Assembly: GCF_005234135.1 (NCBI RefSeq)
Contig: NZ_CP039964.1
Location: forward strand, 2,410,001 to 2,474,000
Reading direction: 5' to 3'
DNA from: Pseudorhodobacter turbinis
Lineage (GTDB): Bacteria; Pseudomonadota; Alphaproteobacteria; Rhodobacterales; Rhodobacteraceae
Length of the DNA: 64,000 nucleotides
A program made the position numbers and the translations under genes. The notes below the pieces were generated by a model. It ran no database searches. It saw nothing but the letters and a program-made list of their open reading frames with translations, and had not been told where the DNA came from. Shown here one piece after another: positions 30,082-39,603 of the stretch. Position 1 is the first letter of the stretch, and each line of letters opens with the position of its first letter.

Positions 30082-30891
30082 TTAATGCGCAGGCGCACTG
30101 GCCGCATCAATCAGCCCGCGCCCGCCATCCAGCGTCACGATTTGACCGGTCATGAAAGCGGAGGCGTCAGAGGCAAGGTATTGCACCGTCTCCGAAATCT
30201 CGTCGGCGGCAGCGATCCGGCCGAGGGGCGTGGCCTTGAGGATCTGTTCGCGGTAATCACTGTTTTCCTTCAGGGCAACTTGCAGGCTATCGCTTAGCAC
30301 CGATCCGAAAGACACGGCATTGACCCGAATCCGATCCGGCGCCAGCGCTACGGCCAGCGAACGCGTCATCTGCTCTACCGCGGCACAAGAGATGGAATAG
30401 CCCAAAAGTTCCGGCTGGGTGCGCCGCGCGGCAATAGAGGAGAAGTTGATGATGGAGCCGATGGCCCCCTCGGTGTTCCCCGCCTTTTCGGCCTGCAAAA
30501 TCATGCGCTTGGCTGTCAGCTGTGACAGACGCAGGCTGGTCAAAAGGTTTTGCTGCCACATCAGCTCTACGGCATCCTCATCGGGGTTGAGCGCATCCGA
30601 AGGCGCCATTTTGCGCGCGGCATTGACCAGAATATCCACGCGGTCAAAGGCATCAATCGTGGCCGAAAGCAGGTTGGCGATGGTCAGTTTTTCGCGCAGA
30701 TCCCCGCCAAAATAGCGCAGCGCGCCTTCGGCCTTGGCCTCTTCGCAGCACTCACTTTCCAAAAGCGATTCGTTAACGTCGGCGAACATCACATTGGCGC
30801 CTTTGGCCAGAAAATGCCGTGCAACGGACAGGCCGATCCCTGCCGCAGATCCGGTGATGATGGCAGTCTTTCCGGTAAGCGAAAACGACAT
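30082..30891 (-). CDS. SDR-fold oxidoreductase with non-canonical active site
   Basis: The 269-residue short-chain dehydrogenase/reductase fold has a normal dinucleotide motif TGSAAGIG (13-20), catalytic-type serine S152 (NFSSIAARR) and tyrosine Y165, and the C-terminal GQIVTLDGG. Two conserved elements are changed: the catalytic lysine of YxxxK is cysteine (Y165-S-I-S-C169), and the NNAG loop reads VNAA. It may bind NAD(P) without normal turnover or use another proton relay. ATG 30891 is the credible start; upstream frame belongs to the next gene region. It lies ten bases after the RsmC-like gene. Confidence 0.82.
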   Translation of the reverse strand: MSFSLTGKTAIITGSAAGIGLSVARHFLAKGANVMFADVNESLLESECCEEAKAEGALRYFGGDLREKLTIANLLSATIDAFDRVDILVNAARKMAPSDALNPDEDAVELMWQQNLLTSLRLSQLTAKRMILQAEKAGNTEGAIGSIINFSSIAARRTQPELLGYSISCAAVEQMTRSLAVALAPDRIRVNAVSFGSVLSDSLQVALKENSDYREQILKATPLGRIAAADEISETVQYLASDASAFMTGQIVTLDGGRGLIDAASAPAH

Positions 30892-30901
30892 GGGGTCTCT
30901 C

Positions 30902-31894
30902 CTAGCGGTTCGGGCGCGCGGCGCGGGTGATGCGGAAACGCTTGTCGCTTCCGATCTCCTCCACCTGTTGAAACAAGGTGGCAAGCGTTCTGTCATAGGG
31001 CAAGTGGCGGTTGGCGACCAGCCATAGCGTGCCATGCGGCGCCAAGAGCCGTGCTGCGGCCTGCAAGAACGCTTGGCCCAACGCAGGATCGGGGTCGCGG
31101 CCTGCGTGGAACGGCGGGTTGCAGATCACGGCATCCACACCGCGGTCCAGCTTGAAACGGGTGGCATCCGCCCAATGAAATTGCGCGCGCGGGTCGAGGA
31201 TGTTGACGCGGGCACAGGCCAGCGCATTGGCCTCTGCCTCAACCAGATGCAGTGTTTTTACGCTGGGCTGCCGCAAGATCTCATGGGCCAAAAAGCCCCA
31301 GCCCGCCCCAAGCTCAATGATCTGCGCGGGCAGTTTTTCGGGCAGATGGGCCGCCAGAAGGACCGACCCCGCATCCGGCGCATCGGCGGAAAACACGCCC
31401 GGTAGGGTTTGAAACCCGCCCTCGATGGTCTGGGGTTTTGCGGCCCAATCGGCCATATCATCCGCGCCGGGCCGAAAGGAGAACAGCTTGCCATGCGCCT
31501 TGGCCACGGTTTCCGACAGGGTAAACCGTTTGCGCAGATCGCGCAGCAGGCTGTCGATGCCATCGGTTTTTTGCCCGTCCACAATGATCATACCGTCGGG
31601 TTGCAGCAAGGCCGCTGCCTGCGCCAAAAGGGCATAAGCCTCGGCTTTGGCGCGGGGCACACAGACCAGAGCGGCTGCAAAACGCGCCTCGGCAGGGGGC
31701 TCCGCCACTACATTGTAGCCGCGCGCGACCAAGGCGTCATAGTCGGTGCGCATGCCTTGCATCACACAGACCCGCTCCATCGGCAGCATCGACAAATCAT
31801 CCGTGCCGCGCGGGCGCAGCACCAATATGTCACCCGAATCGGGCAACGCCATCAAATCGTTTCGCAAGGCGAATAAAAGTCGTTCTGAACGCAT
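30902..31894 (-). CDS. RsmC-like class I SAM-dependent methyltransferase
   Basis: The 330-residue protein has the two-domain layout of 16S rRNA m2G1207 methyltransferase RsmC: an N-terminal catalytically silent Rossmann-like half and a C-terminal active half. The active half has the SAM motif IELGAGWGFLAHEIL (about 200-214), the adenosine acid VEAEANAL and the base-flipping motif NPPFH (about 262-266). Family motifs are clear; the exact base target is inferred. It probably starts the RsmC-SDR operon. Confidence 0.82.
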   Translation of the reverse strand: MRSERLLFALRNDLMALPDSGDILVLRPRGTDDLSMLPMERVCVMQGMRTDYDALVARGYNVVAEPPAEARFAAALVCVPRAKAEAYALLAQAAALLQPDGMIIVDGQKTDGIDSLLRDLRKRFTLSETVAKAHGKLFSFRPGADDMADWAAKPQTIEGGFQTLPGVFSADAPDAGSVLLAAHLPEKLPAQIIELGAGWGFLAHEILRQPSVKTLHLVEAEANALACARVNILDPRAQFHWADATRFKLDRGVDAVICNPPFHAGRDPDPALGQAFLQAAARLLAPHGTLWLVANRHLPYDRTLATLFQQVEEIGSDKRFRITRAARPNR

Positions 31895-31939
31895 GAGCAG
31901 CCGAACAAAGCGGCCAAAATCCTTTTGATGGGGGAGGTT

Positions 31940-32260
31940 TTACTCTTTTTCCATGGTGCATTGCAGCGGATGTTGGTGACGACGCGCAAAATCCATCACC
32001 TGCGCCACTTTGGTTTCGGCCACTTCAAAGGACAGCACGGCAACAACCGCCAGTCCCTTTTTGTGCACCGTCAGCATGATCTCAAAGGCCTGCGCATGGT
32101 TAAGGCCGAAGAATCGCTCCAGAATATGCACAACAAATTCCATTGGCGTGAAATCATCGTTGAGGATCAGCACTTTATACATGGGTGGGCGCTGTGTCTT
32201 CGGCTTTGGTTTGGCCATGATGGTCGCGCCGTCATCGGTTCCATCCGGCTTTTCAGACAT
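31940..32260 (-). CDS. clpS: ClpS, adaptor of the ClpAP protease
   Basis: Recognises N-degron substrates and delivers them to ClpAP. The 106 residues contain the family core: [56 protein letters not shown] 32260 matches the usual length and is followed by an acidic, flexible N-terminal extension; an upstream ATG at 32320 would add 20 residues. clpA is not in the window. Confidence 0.93.
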   Translation of the reverse strand: MSEKPDGTDDGATIMAKPKPKTQRPPMYKVLILNDDFTPMEFVVHILERFFGLNHAQAFEIMLTVHKKGLAVVAVLSFEVAETKVAQVMDFARRHQHPLQCTMEKE

Positions 32261-32430
32261 CTGGAATGGCAAATGAGGCACGATGATAGCTCCGGCTGTT
32301 GTGGCAAACTTCTGTATCATGGTCTCAATATAGGGTTTTGCAAGGATGCGCAAAGGGGGTCGCCAGTCTTGGTTGATCTGGGGCAGAATCGGCGTAATTA
32401 TGGCGCGAAAACAAGGGAATCCCATAAGAA

Positions 32431-33147
32431 ATGCGTAAGATTTTAACCGTTGGCTTTGATGCTGATGATACGCTTTGGCAAAATGAGGCGTTCTTCCGGC
32501 TGACGCAGGCGCATTTTGTCGATCTTCTGTCCGATTATGCGACTTCGGGTCACCTCCATGATCGTCTTTTGGCGGCAGAGCGGCGCAATCTGGGACAGTA
32601 CGGCTTTGGCATCAAGGGGTTTGTGCTGTCGATGATCGAAACCGCGATCGAGGTGACGCAGGGCCGTGTTGCTGCCACCGTCATTGCCGAGATCATGGCC
32701 GCAGGCCGCGAGATGCTTGACCACCCGATAGAGCTGCTTCCCCATGCGCAGGATGCCGTGGTGGCTGCGGCCCGCGATCATCAGGTCTTGTTGATAACAA
32801 AGGGTGATTTGCTGGACCAAGAGCGGAAACTTGCCCAGTCCGGCCTTGGGGATTTGTTTCATGGTGTTGAGATCGTTTCCGACAAAACACCCGAGGCTTA
32901 CACCAAGATTTTTGCGCGTCACGGAGGCGTTGCCGAACGGGCGCTGATGGTTGGCAACTCCTTGAAATCCGATGTTATCCCGGTGATTTCTGTGGGCGGA
33001 CACGGTGTCCATATCCCGCATGGAGAGCCTTGGGCACTGGAATATGCAGAGCCGCCAGAGGCCAGTCATCCCCGCTACCATGCCTTGCCAGATCTGGGCG
33101 GATTATCGGCATTATTGGGTGCGTTGCATAACGGCAATACGCTATAG
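32431..33147 (+). CDS. HAD-superfamily hydrolase
   Basis: The 238-residue phosphatase-like protein has HAD motif I DADDT (D10, D12), motif II in LLITKGD, lysine in [12 protein letters not shown] and motif [14 protein letters not shown] helical cap lies between residues 20 and 110. It resembles the uncharacterised HAD hydrolases annotated near YjjG-like nucleotidases. The substrate is unknown. It is monocistronic and divergent from clpS. Confidence 0.82.
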   Translation: MRKILTVGFDADDTLWQNEAFFRLTQAHFVDLLSDYATSGHLHDRLLAAERRNLGQYGFGIKGFVLSMIETAIEVTQGRVAATVIAEIMAAGREMLDHPIELLPHAQDAVVAAARDHQVLLITKGDLLDQERKLAQSGLGDLFHGVEIVSDKTPEAYTKIFARHGGVAERALMVGNSLKSDVIPVISVGGHGVHIPHGEPWALEYAEPPEASHPRYHALPDLGGLSALLGALHNGNTL

Positions 33148-33176
33148 CTAGGGGTATCATTTTGATATACCGCTAG
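33148..33176 (+). terminator. Imperfect hairpin after the HAD hydrolase gene
   Basis: CTAGGGGTATC and GATATACCGCTAG form an imperfect stem directly after the stop. No T run follows, so its role as a terminator is doubtful. The rest of the 33148-33341 gap is AT-richer and holds the promoter region of the carboxypeptidase gene; I could not pick a clear promoter. Confidence 0.4.
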
Positions 33177-33341
33177 ATGTGGCGGGTTGTCGCCAAATGT
33201 TAACAAGGCATTAAAAGCCTTTGAAATGATAGTTAAAATTGGGGTTTTCTGATTGCCCATTTCCATGCTACCTTCTGCCAAGCAGTAAAAGCCCCACAAA
33301 AAAACCGGGGCACAATGAGGCAGGAATAAGGGACCAGCGAC

Positions 33342-34931
33342 GTGGCATCGCTTCAAGGGCTTTTCGCCCGAATCTTTCTATTGATCGCATTTGCGACCTT
33401 CATTTCAGTTATGTCTGTCCGTTCAGGTCAGGCGGCACCCTATGCGGCGGTGGTAATTGACGCGCGCAGTGGTGAAATGCTGTATGATCAGAACGCCGAT
33501 GCGCGATTGCATCCGGCCTCTTTGACCAAAATGCTTACACTTTATATCGCTTTTGATGCCGTGCGTCGGGGTGAGGTGTCCTTGGATACCCAGATCACCG
33601 TGTCCAAGAACGCGGCGTCCAAACCGCCCTCCAAGCTAGGGCTGCGGGCGGGTCAGCGAATCGCATTGCGCTATTTGATACGGGCGGCTGCGGTGAAATC
33701 TGCCAATGATGCCGCCTCGGCGATCGGGGACCATTTGGGCGGGTCCGAGGCCGGTTTTGCTGCGCGGATGAACCGGACGGCCAAGGCGTTGGGGATGCGC
33801 AATTCAACCTTCAAGAACGCCAACGGGCTTACGGCCTCGGGGCATCTGTCCACTGCCCGTGATATGACGTTGCTGGGCCGCCGTCTGTTCTATGACTTCC
33901 CAGAGTATTACAACATCTTCTCGCGGTTGCAGACCGATGCGGGCATGACAACGGTGCGCAACACAAATCGCAGATTCCTGAACGATTACAAAGGCGCGGA
34001 CGGAATCAAGACCGGCTACACCTCGGCTGCGGGTTTCAACCTGACAGCCTCGGCCGAACGTGGCAACAAGCGGATCATCGCAACCATTTTTGGCGGCAAA
34101 TCCACGGCAGACCGTAACGCCAAAATGGCAAAGCTGTTGGATCTGGGCTTTGGCGACGCCAAAAATAATGTCGCCGTGCGCAAACCTGCGCCGGCCAATT
34201 TGGATGCTGCTATCGCGGCGGCTGAAACGCAGGGTAACGGCGACGGGCGCAGCGCAGGTAAGACCATTCGGCTTGTGACTGTGCTGAAAACCTCTCCTCG
34301 GCCGCGGTCGCGTCCGGTAAGCGAAGAGCGTGTAGCCGCCACCGCCGAGGCTGTTTTGGCGATGCAGGAGGATATTGCAGGCTTGTTGGCAGAGGTGGCA
34401 GCCCCGTTGCCGCAGCCCGTGCCCGCAGCCGCGATTGAGGCGGCTATCGCAATGGCCCGCCCCGAACCGCGCCCCGATACGATTGCCGCACCAAGCGAGG
34501 ATGTCGAGGTCGCGCTTGGTGCGTCCCCCGCACCGACTGCCATTACCGAGACGTCAATGGCACTGGTCAATCCTGCTGCTGTCATCGAGTCAACGCCGCG
34601 CAAACGGCCTGCCAGATTGTTGGTCGCCAGTGCGGAGCCTGCAAAAACGGCCCCCCAAGCGCCACCGGTGGTGGTCACGCGGGTCTCGACCTCGGGCGGG
34701 CGTCATTGGGGCGTGAACCTTGGCCGGTTCCCTTCTCGGTCAAGCGCGGAGCGTGTGCTGATGAAAACGGCCCTTTCCGAATCGGTGTCCTTGCGTGACG
34801 GCTTGCGTAAGGTGATTGAACGGCGCGGCGGCTATGATGCGAACTTCATGGGGCTCAGCCGTGATCAGGCTGATCTTGCGTGTCGTCGCCTGCAGGCCCG
34901 CGCCGTGCAGTGCTTTACCATTGGGCCTTGA
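33342..34931 (+). CDS. D-alanyl-D-alanine carboxypeptidase with C-terminal SPOR-like domain
   Basis: Periplasmic S11 (PBP5-like) enzyme trimming peptidoglycan stem peptides. The 529 residues begin with a signal peptide at GTG 33342. The active-site triads are S60-L-T-K63, S120-A-N122 and KTGYTSAAG near 225. After the catalytic domain (to about 280) comes a long alanine/proline-rich linker (about 285-445), then a C-terminal region (RHWGVNLGRFPSRSSAERVLMKTAL ... QADLACRRLQARAVQCFTI) that fits a SPOR domain binding septal glycan. This layout points to a role at division sites. Confidence 0.9.
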   Translation: MASLQGLFARIFLLIAFATFISVMSVRSGQAAPYAAVVIDARSGEMLYDQNADARLHPASLTKMLTLYIAFDAVRRGEVSLDTQITVSKNAASKPPSKLGLRAGQRIALRYLIRAAAVKSANDAASAIGDHLGGSEAGFAARMNRTAKALGMRNSTFKNANGLTASGHLSTARDMTLLGRRLFYDFPEYYNIFSRLQTDAGMTTVRNTNRRFLNDYKGADGIKTGYTSAAGFNLTASAERGNKRIIATIFGGKSTADRNAKMAKLLDLGFGDAKNNVAVRKPAPANLDAAIAAAETQGNGDGRSAGKTIRLVTVLKTSPRPRSRPVSEERVAATAEAVLAMQEDIAGLLAEVAAPLPQPVPAAAIEAAIAMARPEPRPDTIAAPSEDVEVALGASPAPTAITETSMALVNPAAVIESTPRKRPARLLVASAEPAKTAPQAPPVVVTRVSTSGGRHWGVNLGRFPSRSSAERVLMKTALSESVSLRDGLRKVIERRGGYDANFMGLSRDQADLACRRLQARAVQCFTIGP

Positions 34932-34958
34932 GGCCCCATCCCACTGAAGGAAACCGCC

Positions 34959-35651
34959 ATGCCCCGTCCCGTCTTTGTCATTCCGGCCCCTGAGCAAGCC
35001 AGCGTTGCAGTTTCTGGCGGGACCGCCCGTTTTCCGGTTCGGCGGATCTTTTGTGTCGGCCGCAACTACGGCGAGCATGCGCGCGAAATGGGCCATGATC
35101 CGGATGTAGAGCCACCTTTCTTTTTCACCAAACCCGCTGATGCCGTTGTGGATGATGGCGCAGAGGTTGTGTTTCCACCCCAGACCGAAGATCTGCACCA
35201 TGAGGCAGAGCTGGTCGTCGCCATCGGCACGGGCGGGGCGAATATCACGACCGAAGATGCGCTTTCGCATGTCTGGGGCTATGCGGCGGGCAACGACCTG
35301 ACGCGCCGCGATATGCAGGCGGCGGCCAAGGCGGCGCGGCGCCCTTGGGATATGTCCAAAGGGTTTGACCATTCGGCGGTGATCGGCGCGCTGCACCGTG
35401 CGGTTGACGGGGCGGTACCACAGGGCCGCATCCGGTGCTTGGTAGATGGTGACTTGCGTCAGGATGCCGATCTGGCTGAAATGATCTGGCCCGTTGAAGG
35501 GGTCATCGCGTATCTGTCGGCTTTGGTCGCCCTTGCGCCGGGGGATCTGATCATGACCGGTACCCCCGCAGGGGTTGGCCCGATCAAGCCCGGCCAGCTT
35601 TGCACGGTCGAAATCGACGGGCTGTCCCCCGCCAGCGTAAAGCTCGGCTAG
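34959..35651 (+). CDS. Fumarylacetoacetate hydrolase family protein
   Basis: The 230-residue FAH-fold enzyme has FCVGRNYGEHARE at the N-terminus, metal-ligand motifs HHEAELVVAIG and GYAAGNDLTRRD, the lysine region KGFDHSAVIG, and the late LIMTGTPAGVGP. Members act as acylpyruvate hydrolases, oxaloacetate decarboxylases or isomerases; this short form resembles acylpyruvase. AAGGAAACC precedes ATG 34959. The exact substrate cannot be set from sequence. Confidence 0.87.
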   Translation: MPRPVFVIPAPEQASVAVSGGTARFPVRRIFCVGRNYGEHAREMGHDPDVEPPFFFTKPADAVVDDGAEVVFPPQTEDLHHEAELVVAIGTGGANITTEDALSHVWGYAAGNDLTRRDMQAAAKAARRPWDMSKGFDHSAVIGALHRAVDGAVPQGRIRCLVDGDLRQDADLAEMIWPVEGVIAYLSALVALAPGDLIMTGTPAGVGPIKPGQLCTVEIDGLSPASVKLG

Positions 35652-36220
35652 GCACGGCCGGAGGTGGCGGAAAGCGCCAGCGGCTCTACCCCCAGATGAC
35701 GCAAGGATTCGGCCCATTTGGTCGCATCGTTTTCCGAAAAGACCAAGCCCTCGGCGGCGTCGGATGTCAGCCAGTCATTGCGCAGAATCTCTGCCTCTAG
35801 CTGGTCTGGCCCCCAACCGGCATAGCCAAGCGCCAAAAGCGCGTCATTGGGTCCTTCGCCCCGGCCAAGTGCGCGCAAAACATCCTGGGTCGCGGTCATG
35901 CCAAAGCGGCCGGAAATATCCATCGTGCCGTCGGTCGTGTGATATTCCGGCGAATGCAGCACAAAACCGCGCCCACGTTCAACCGGCCCGCCGAAATGCA
36001 CCGAGATGCCGCGCCCCTCGGACATATGCGGGATGCCCAATTGTTCCAGCAGATCGGGGAATGTCAGATCGGTCACGGGCTTGTTGATGATCAATCCCAT
36101 TGACCCCTCACGCGAATGCGCACAGATCAAGATTACCGTACCTTCAAAGCGCGGGTCCTCCATGCCGGGCATGGCGATTAGCAGTTTTCCGGTCAGATCC
36201 ATTGTTTCAGTTTTTTCCAT
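35648..36220 (-). CDS. YqgE/AlgH family protein (UPF0301)
   Basis: The 190-residue product has the family start LTGKLLIAMPGMEDPRFEGTVI, GSMGLIINKPV, FGGPVERGRGFVLHS and GYAGWGPDQLEAEI. Function is unknown despite solved structures. ATG 36220 is preferred; ATG 36202 is also possible. It is convergent with the FAH-family gene and overlaps it by four bases. Confidence 0.9.
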   Translation of the reverse strand: MEKTETMDLTGKLLIAMPGMEDPRFEGTVILICAHSREGSMGLIINKPVTDLTFPDLLEQLGIPHMSEGRGISVHFGGPVERGRGFVLHSPEYHTTDGTMDISGRFGMTATQDVLRALGRGEGPNDALLALGYAGWGPDQLEAEILRNDWLTSDAAEGLVFSENDATKWAESLRHLGVEPLALSATSGRA

Positions 36221-36353
36221 GAGTTGAACATGGGGCCGGTGGCGCGAATCCTCAAGCCCTTTTGCGTGGGAGGACGGCGATTGCGCCGATATGGGGCGCA
36301 AGCTAACGTCTAAGTGATTGTAAACTGTTGCGCGAAATGGGTAACTAAGGGTT

Positions 36354-37154
36354 ATGAATATGAAACATAGCTTTCTTGCCCTTGGCTTTGCCGCCCTATT
36401 GGCCCCAGCCGTACAGGCGCAGCCGCAGATTTTGACCGCCGGCCTGCGCACTGGTTGGCAGATGGAAAACGGCAACCAGATGGTCGCCTTTCAAATGACG
36501 CTGCTGGAGGGGTGGAAAACCTATTGGCGCGCGCCGGGCGATGCGGGGATTCCACCGCAGTTTGACTGGTCGGGATCGCAGAACGTGAAATCGGTGCGCT
36601 TTCACTGGCCGCGCCCCTCGGTGCTTGCCGTGGGGGGGATGCAGACCTTTGGCTACAACCGGGAGCTGGTCTTGCCGGTAGAGGTGGTACCGCAAGACCC
36701 GAGCCTGCCGGTTGCGCTGAAGGCCTCGGTCGATCTGGGCGTGTGTTCGGATATCTGCGTGCCTGCGACCTTTAACGTGGCGGGCCTGTTGCCCCAACCC
36801 GGTGTGCCGGATGAAGTAATAACCCGTGCCCTGCACAAACGGCCCTCCACCGCGAAAGAGGCGGGGGTGCGCCATGCCACCTGTGCCATCACCCCGCAAA
36901 AGGATGGGCTACGGCTGGCGGTTTCATTGGACATGCCCTCAGCGGGCGGGGATGAGGTGGTTGTGGTGGAGCCGGGGCAGGCGGGTGTCTGGGTCTCTCC
37001 GGCCGATGTGACGCGCAAGGGGCAGAAGCTGCAGGCCGAGGTCGATCTGGTCGGCCCCTCGGGTGGCGTGTTCACGCTGCAACGGGATGCGATTGTGCTG
37101 ACGGTTCTGGGCAAACACCGTGCGGTGGAAATTCAGGGCTGTGCCGCGCCCTGA
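36354..37154 (+). CDS. Periplasmic DsbD-N-like protein
   Basis: The 266-residue secreted protein has a signal peptide (cleavage after VQA, residue 22) followed by domains resembling the N-terminal periplasmic part of DsbD/ScsB: GWKTYWRAPGDAGIPPQFDWSGS, FGYNRELVLPVEV and VDLGVCSDICVPA, where the CxxxC is the candidate redox pair. The membrane and thioredoxin domains of DsbD are absent, so this is an orphan domain protein. A later cysteine pair (C182 region and near the C-terminus) may form a disulfide. Confidence 0.8.
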   Translation: MNMKHSFLALGFAALLAPAVQAQPQILTAGLRTGWQMENGNQMVAFQMTLLEGWKTYWRAPGDAGIPPQFDWSGSQNVKSVRFHWPRPSVLAVGGMQTFGYNRELVLPVEVVPQDPSLPVALKASVDLGVCSDICVPATFNVAGLLPQPGVPDEVITRALHKRPSTAKEAGVRHATCAITPQKDGLRLAVSLDMPSAGGDEVVVVEPGQAGVWVSPADVTRKGQKLQAEVDLVGPSGGVFTLQRDAIVLTVLGKHRAVEIQGCAAP

Positions 37155-37156
37155 GG

Positions 37157-37489
37157 TCAGTCCGCCGTGCTGTGCATCCGCTCGATATAGGCGCGCATTT
37201 CTTCGGCCTCATGGCGCGCCTCGCGTAGGCCCTCCATCGCGGCGCGCAGTTCGGCTTCGGTCTGGCTGATCTGGTTTGTCAGCTCTGCCTCGCGCTGTTC
37301 AAGATACAAGATCGCCTGATCGCGCATTTCCTCTGCCTCATGCAGGGATTGGGCAAGGCCGTCCACCTCGGTTACATCGCCGCCCGCAACACGGGTAAAA
37401 CGGTGGAGTATCCAATGCGTTAGCCACCCCAGCATGAATGCCACGAAGAGGATGACGGTGGTGGCGATAATGAATACTGTACGGTCCAT
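37157..37489 (-). CDS. Small membrane-anchored coiled-coil protein
   Basis: The 110-residue product has one N-terminal membrane helix (FIIATTVILFVAFMLGWLTHWIL) and then a charged alpha-helical region rich in E, A and R (about 45-105) with heptad character. ATG 37489 is chosen because it places the helix at the very N-terminus. Not recognised as a named family. Its stop lies two bases from the convergent DsbD-N-like gene. Confidence 0.68.
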   Translation of the reverse strand: MDRTVFIIATTVILFVAFMLGWLTHWILHRFTRVAGGDVTEVDGLAQSLHEAEEMRDQAILYLEQREAELTNQISQTEAELRAAMEGLREARHEAEEMRAYIERMHSTAD

Positions 37490-37539
37490 TCTGCTACTTT
37501 TATCTCTGGGCGTGGCTTGGGGCAAGCGCGGCCGTTACG

Positions 37540-39546
37540 TCAGGGTTTGGGCTTGGGGCGGCGCCATTGCTCATCAGATGGTTCAAAGATGAACTCTTGG
37601 TCGGGGTCGATCATATCGCCGTCACCGCTGCCAAGGTCGTCCCCCTCGACATAGGGCTCTTCGGCGGGTTCATCTGCCGTTTGCTCGGCCAACGCCGCCT
37701 CGGCCAGTGCCACAGGCGAGGGGGGGGCGACCGGCTCTGGCTTGCTGAGCAGTTTGAACTCGATTCGGCGATTGGCTTCGCGGCCATCCTCGGTGGCGTT
37801 ATCGGCAATCGGGTTGTCCTCGCCGTAGCCCTTGGCGACAAAACCCGCGACATTCAGCCGCCTGCCTTGCAAGGCGGTCAGAACCGCCTCGGCGCGGGCT
37901 TGGCTCAGCGCGCGGTTCCCACCTTCGGAGCCCTGACTGTCGGTATGGCCAGAGATTTCCATTTCCAGCGGCGGACAGCCCGCGAGGATCTCGGTCAATG
38001 ATCCGATGATGCCAGAGGCGGGGCCTTCAATTTCGGCTGATCCCGGGGCAAAGCTGATCTTTTCGCGGGCCATCACCGCATTCAGGCTTGCGGCGCATTC
38101 TTCGGGGGTGGGCAAGGCGGCCAGCGGGTCATATTTTTCATCATAGGTCACATTGATGCGGAAGGTCTGCCCCTGACCAAGCTTGTCCGACAAGATCTGA
38201 GAGATCCGCGCACGGCCATCCGGTTTGCCGGTCACCCCTGTGATTTCCACCTTGGCGGCCTGCACCACCAGCGATCCGTGATGCAACACGGCAAGCGATT
38301 CCAGTCCGGCCAGCACCCGCACGGGCCAACCGTCGGGCAATTCTTCATCCAGCCGCGTCGCGCTATAGACGCGCTTTGCGCCGAACTGTGATTTGGCAAA
38401 GCTGTCAGCGGCGGAGCGCAAGAGCTCATCTGTCAAACGGCCGCGCAGCTGCACCTGACCCTCTTCGGAAAGCTGGGCGGTGAATTCGGCAGGGCCGACC
38501 GCATGGTCGGAAGGTTTGGGCGGCAGGCTTGCTTGCAGCGAGAAAACGGGGGGCAGTTGCGCCTGTAGATCGCCCGCCGTACGGTCAAAATCGGATTGTG
38601 AGGTTTCGACCGCCCCCATCAGGGTGACATCTGCGTCCGAAAACGTAATGGTCCCGCCGCCAAGCGTTTCAATCGCCTTGATGGCTGCAATCGCGGCATC
38701 GGCCCAACGGGGGGTCGGCACACCAAGCCCGATGGTGCAATCGGTCTGCCCTGACACACCTGCGGCTACGCCTGCGGCAAGGATGCGGCTTCGGGCGCGT
38801 TCCGTATCGGCGGAACAGGCGTCAAAGCGCGCGCCCTCCTCATCCATCACAAAGCGCAGGGTGAAGGGTGTAAGCACGGGGCGCGGTGCGGAGATATTGA
38901 TCTCCATTGCCACACCATCAGGGGCAATCCGCGCCAGATCGCTTTCCAGTTTGCGTTTGGCCTCGGCGCTTTCGGAAATCGCGGTAATTTCCACCCTCTC
39001 GGCAGAAATCGAGATTTTGGACCGTGGCAGGATTTTCAACGCCGACAGCCCGAATTCCAGCGCATCGCCCCAACCCTCGGGCGGGGTGTAATCAGCGCTT
39101 TCGAGCATATCCGAGACCGGCGCGCCTTTCGCCATATCGGTGATGTCCTTGACCAGCGCCTCATCCACCTCTTTGCCCGGGACAAGGCCGATTAGGGAAA
39201 TCCCGTCATCATTGCGCAAAATCTCTAGCGAAAAGCGCGGGGCTTCAATGGCGCGGACGGCCATTACCTCTAGCTGATCGCGGATGCGCGAGGATTGCAC
39301 CACGCTGCCCGCCATATTGACCGCGCGAAAACGTGCTGCCTCATTGGGGGCCGTGCCGATCAGATGCACCTGCAACCCGTCGCTTTGGACGGTGGCCCAA
39401 GTGACGCCTTCGCGCAGCAACCGTGTGGAAACCGCTTGGGCCGATCGTTTTTCGACAGCCACGGCAGACCACCACGCAGTAAGCGAGGCAAGCGTGCCGG
39501 CGACACAGATCGCGCCAATCGTCAGAGTTGTTCTTCGAAGCTGCAT
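37540..39546 (-). CDS. OmpA-family protein with BON-like domains
   Basis: The 668-residue protein has an N-terminal membrane helix (TLTIGAICVAGTLASLTAW), then several repeats of a BON-like beta-alpha pattern (EGVTWATVQSDGLQVHLIGTAP; ISISAERVEITAISES; GGGTITFSDADVTLMG; LVVQAAKVEITGVTG). Its C-terminal OmpA-like peptidoglycan-binding domain (ISGHTDSQGS, NRALSQARAEAV, GYGEDNPIADN, EANRRIEF) is followed by an acidic tail. It would be anchored in the inner membrane and bind cell wall. ATG 39546 is chosen; an open frame extends to TTG 39603. Confidence 0.83.
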   Translation of the reverse strand: MQLRRTTLTIGAICVAGTLASLTAWWSAVAVEKRSAQAVSTRLLREGVTWATVQSDGLQVHLIGTAPNEAARFRAVNMAGSVVQSSRIRDQLEVMAVRAIEAPRFSLEILRNDDGISLIGLVPGKEVDEALVKDITDMAKGAPVSDMLESADYTPPEGWGDALEFGLSALKILPRSKISISAERVEITAISESAEAKRKLESDLARIAPDGVAMEINISAPRPVLTPFTLRFVMDEEGARFDACSADTERARSRILAAGVAAGVSGQTDCTIGLGVPTPRWADAAIAAIKAIETLGGGTITFSDADVTLMGAVETSQSDFDRTAGDLQAQLPPVFSLQASLPPKPSDHAVGPAEFTAQLSEEGQVQLRGRLTDELLRSAADSFAKSQFGAKRVYSATRLDEELPDGWPVRVLAGLESLAVLHHGSLVVQAAKVEITGVTGKPDGRARISQILSDKLGQGQTFRINVTYDEKYDPLAALPTPEECAASLNAVMAREKISFAPGSAEIEGPASGIIGSLTEILAGCPPLEMEISGHTDSQGSEGGNRALSQARAEAVLTALQGRRLNVAGFVAKGYGEDNPIADNATEDGREANRRIEFKLLSKPEPVAPPSPVALAEAALAEQTADEPAEEPYVEGDDLGSGDGDMIDPDQEFIFEPSDEQWRRPKPKP

Positions 39547-39603
39547 AAGGCCACTGTCAAAAATGTCTGATGTCTCCTTAGGCCCTTGGCGCGAAAGGAT
39601 CAA

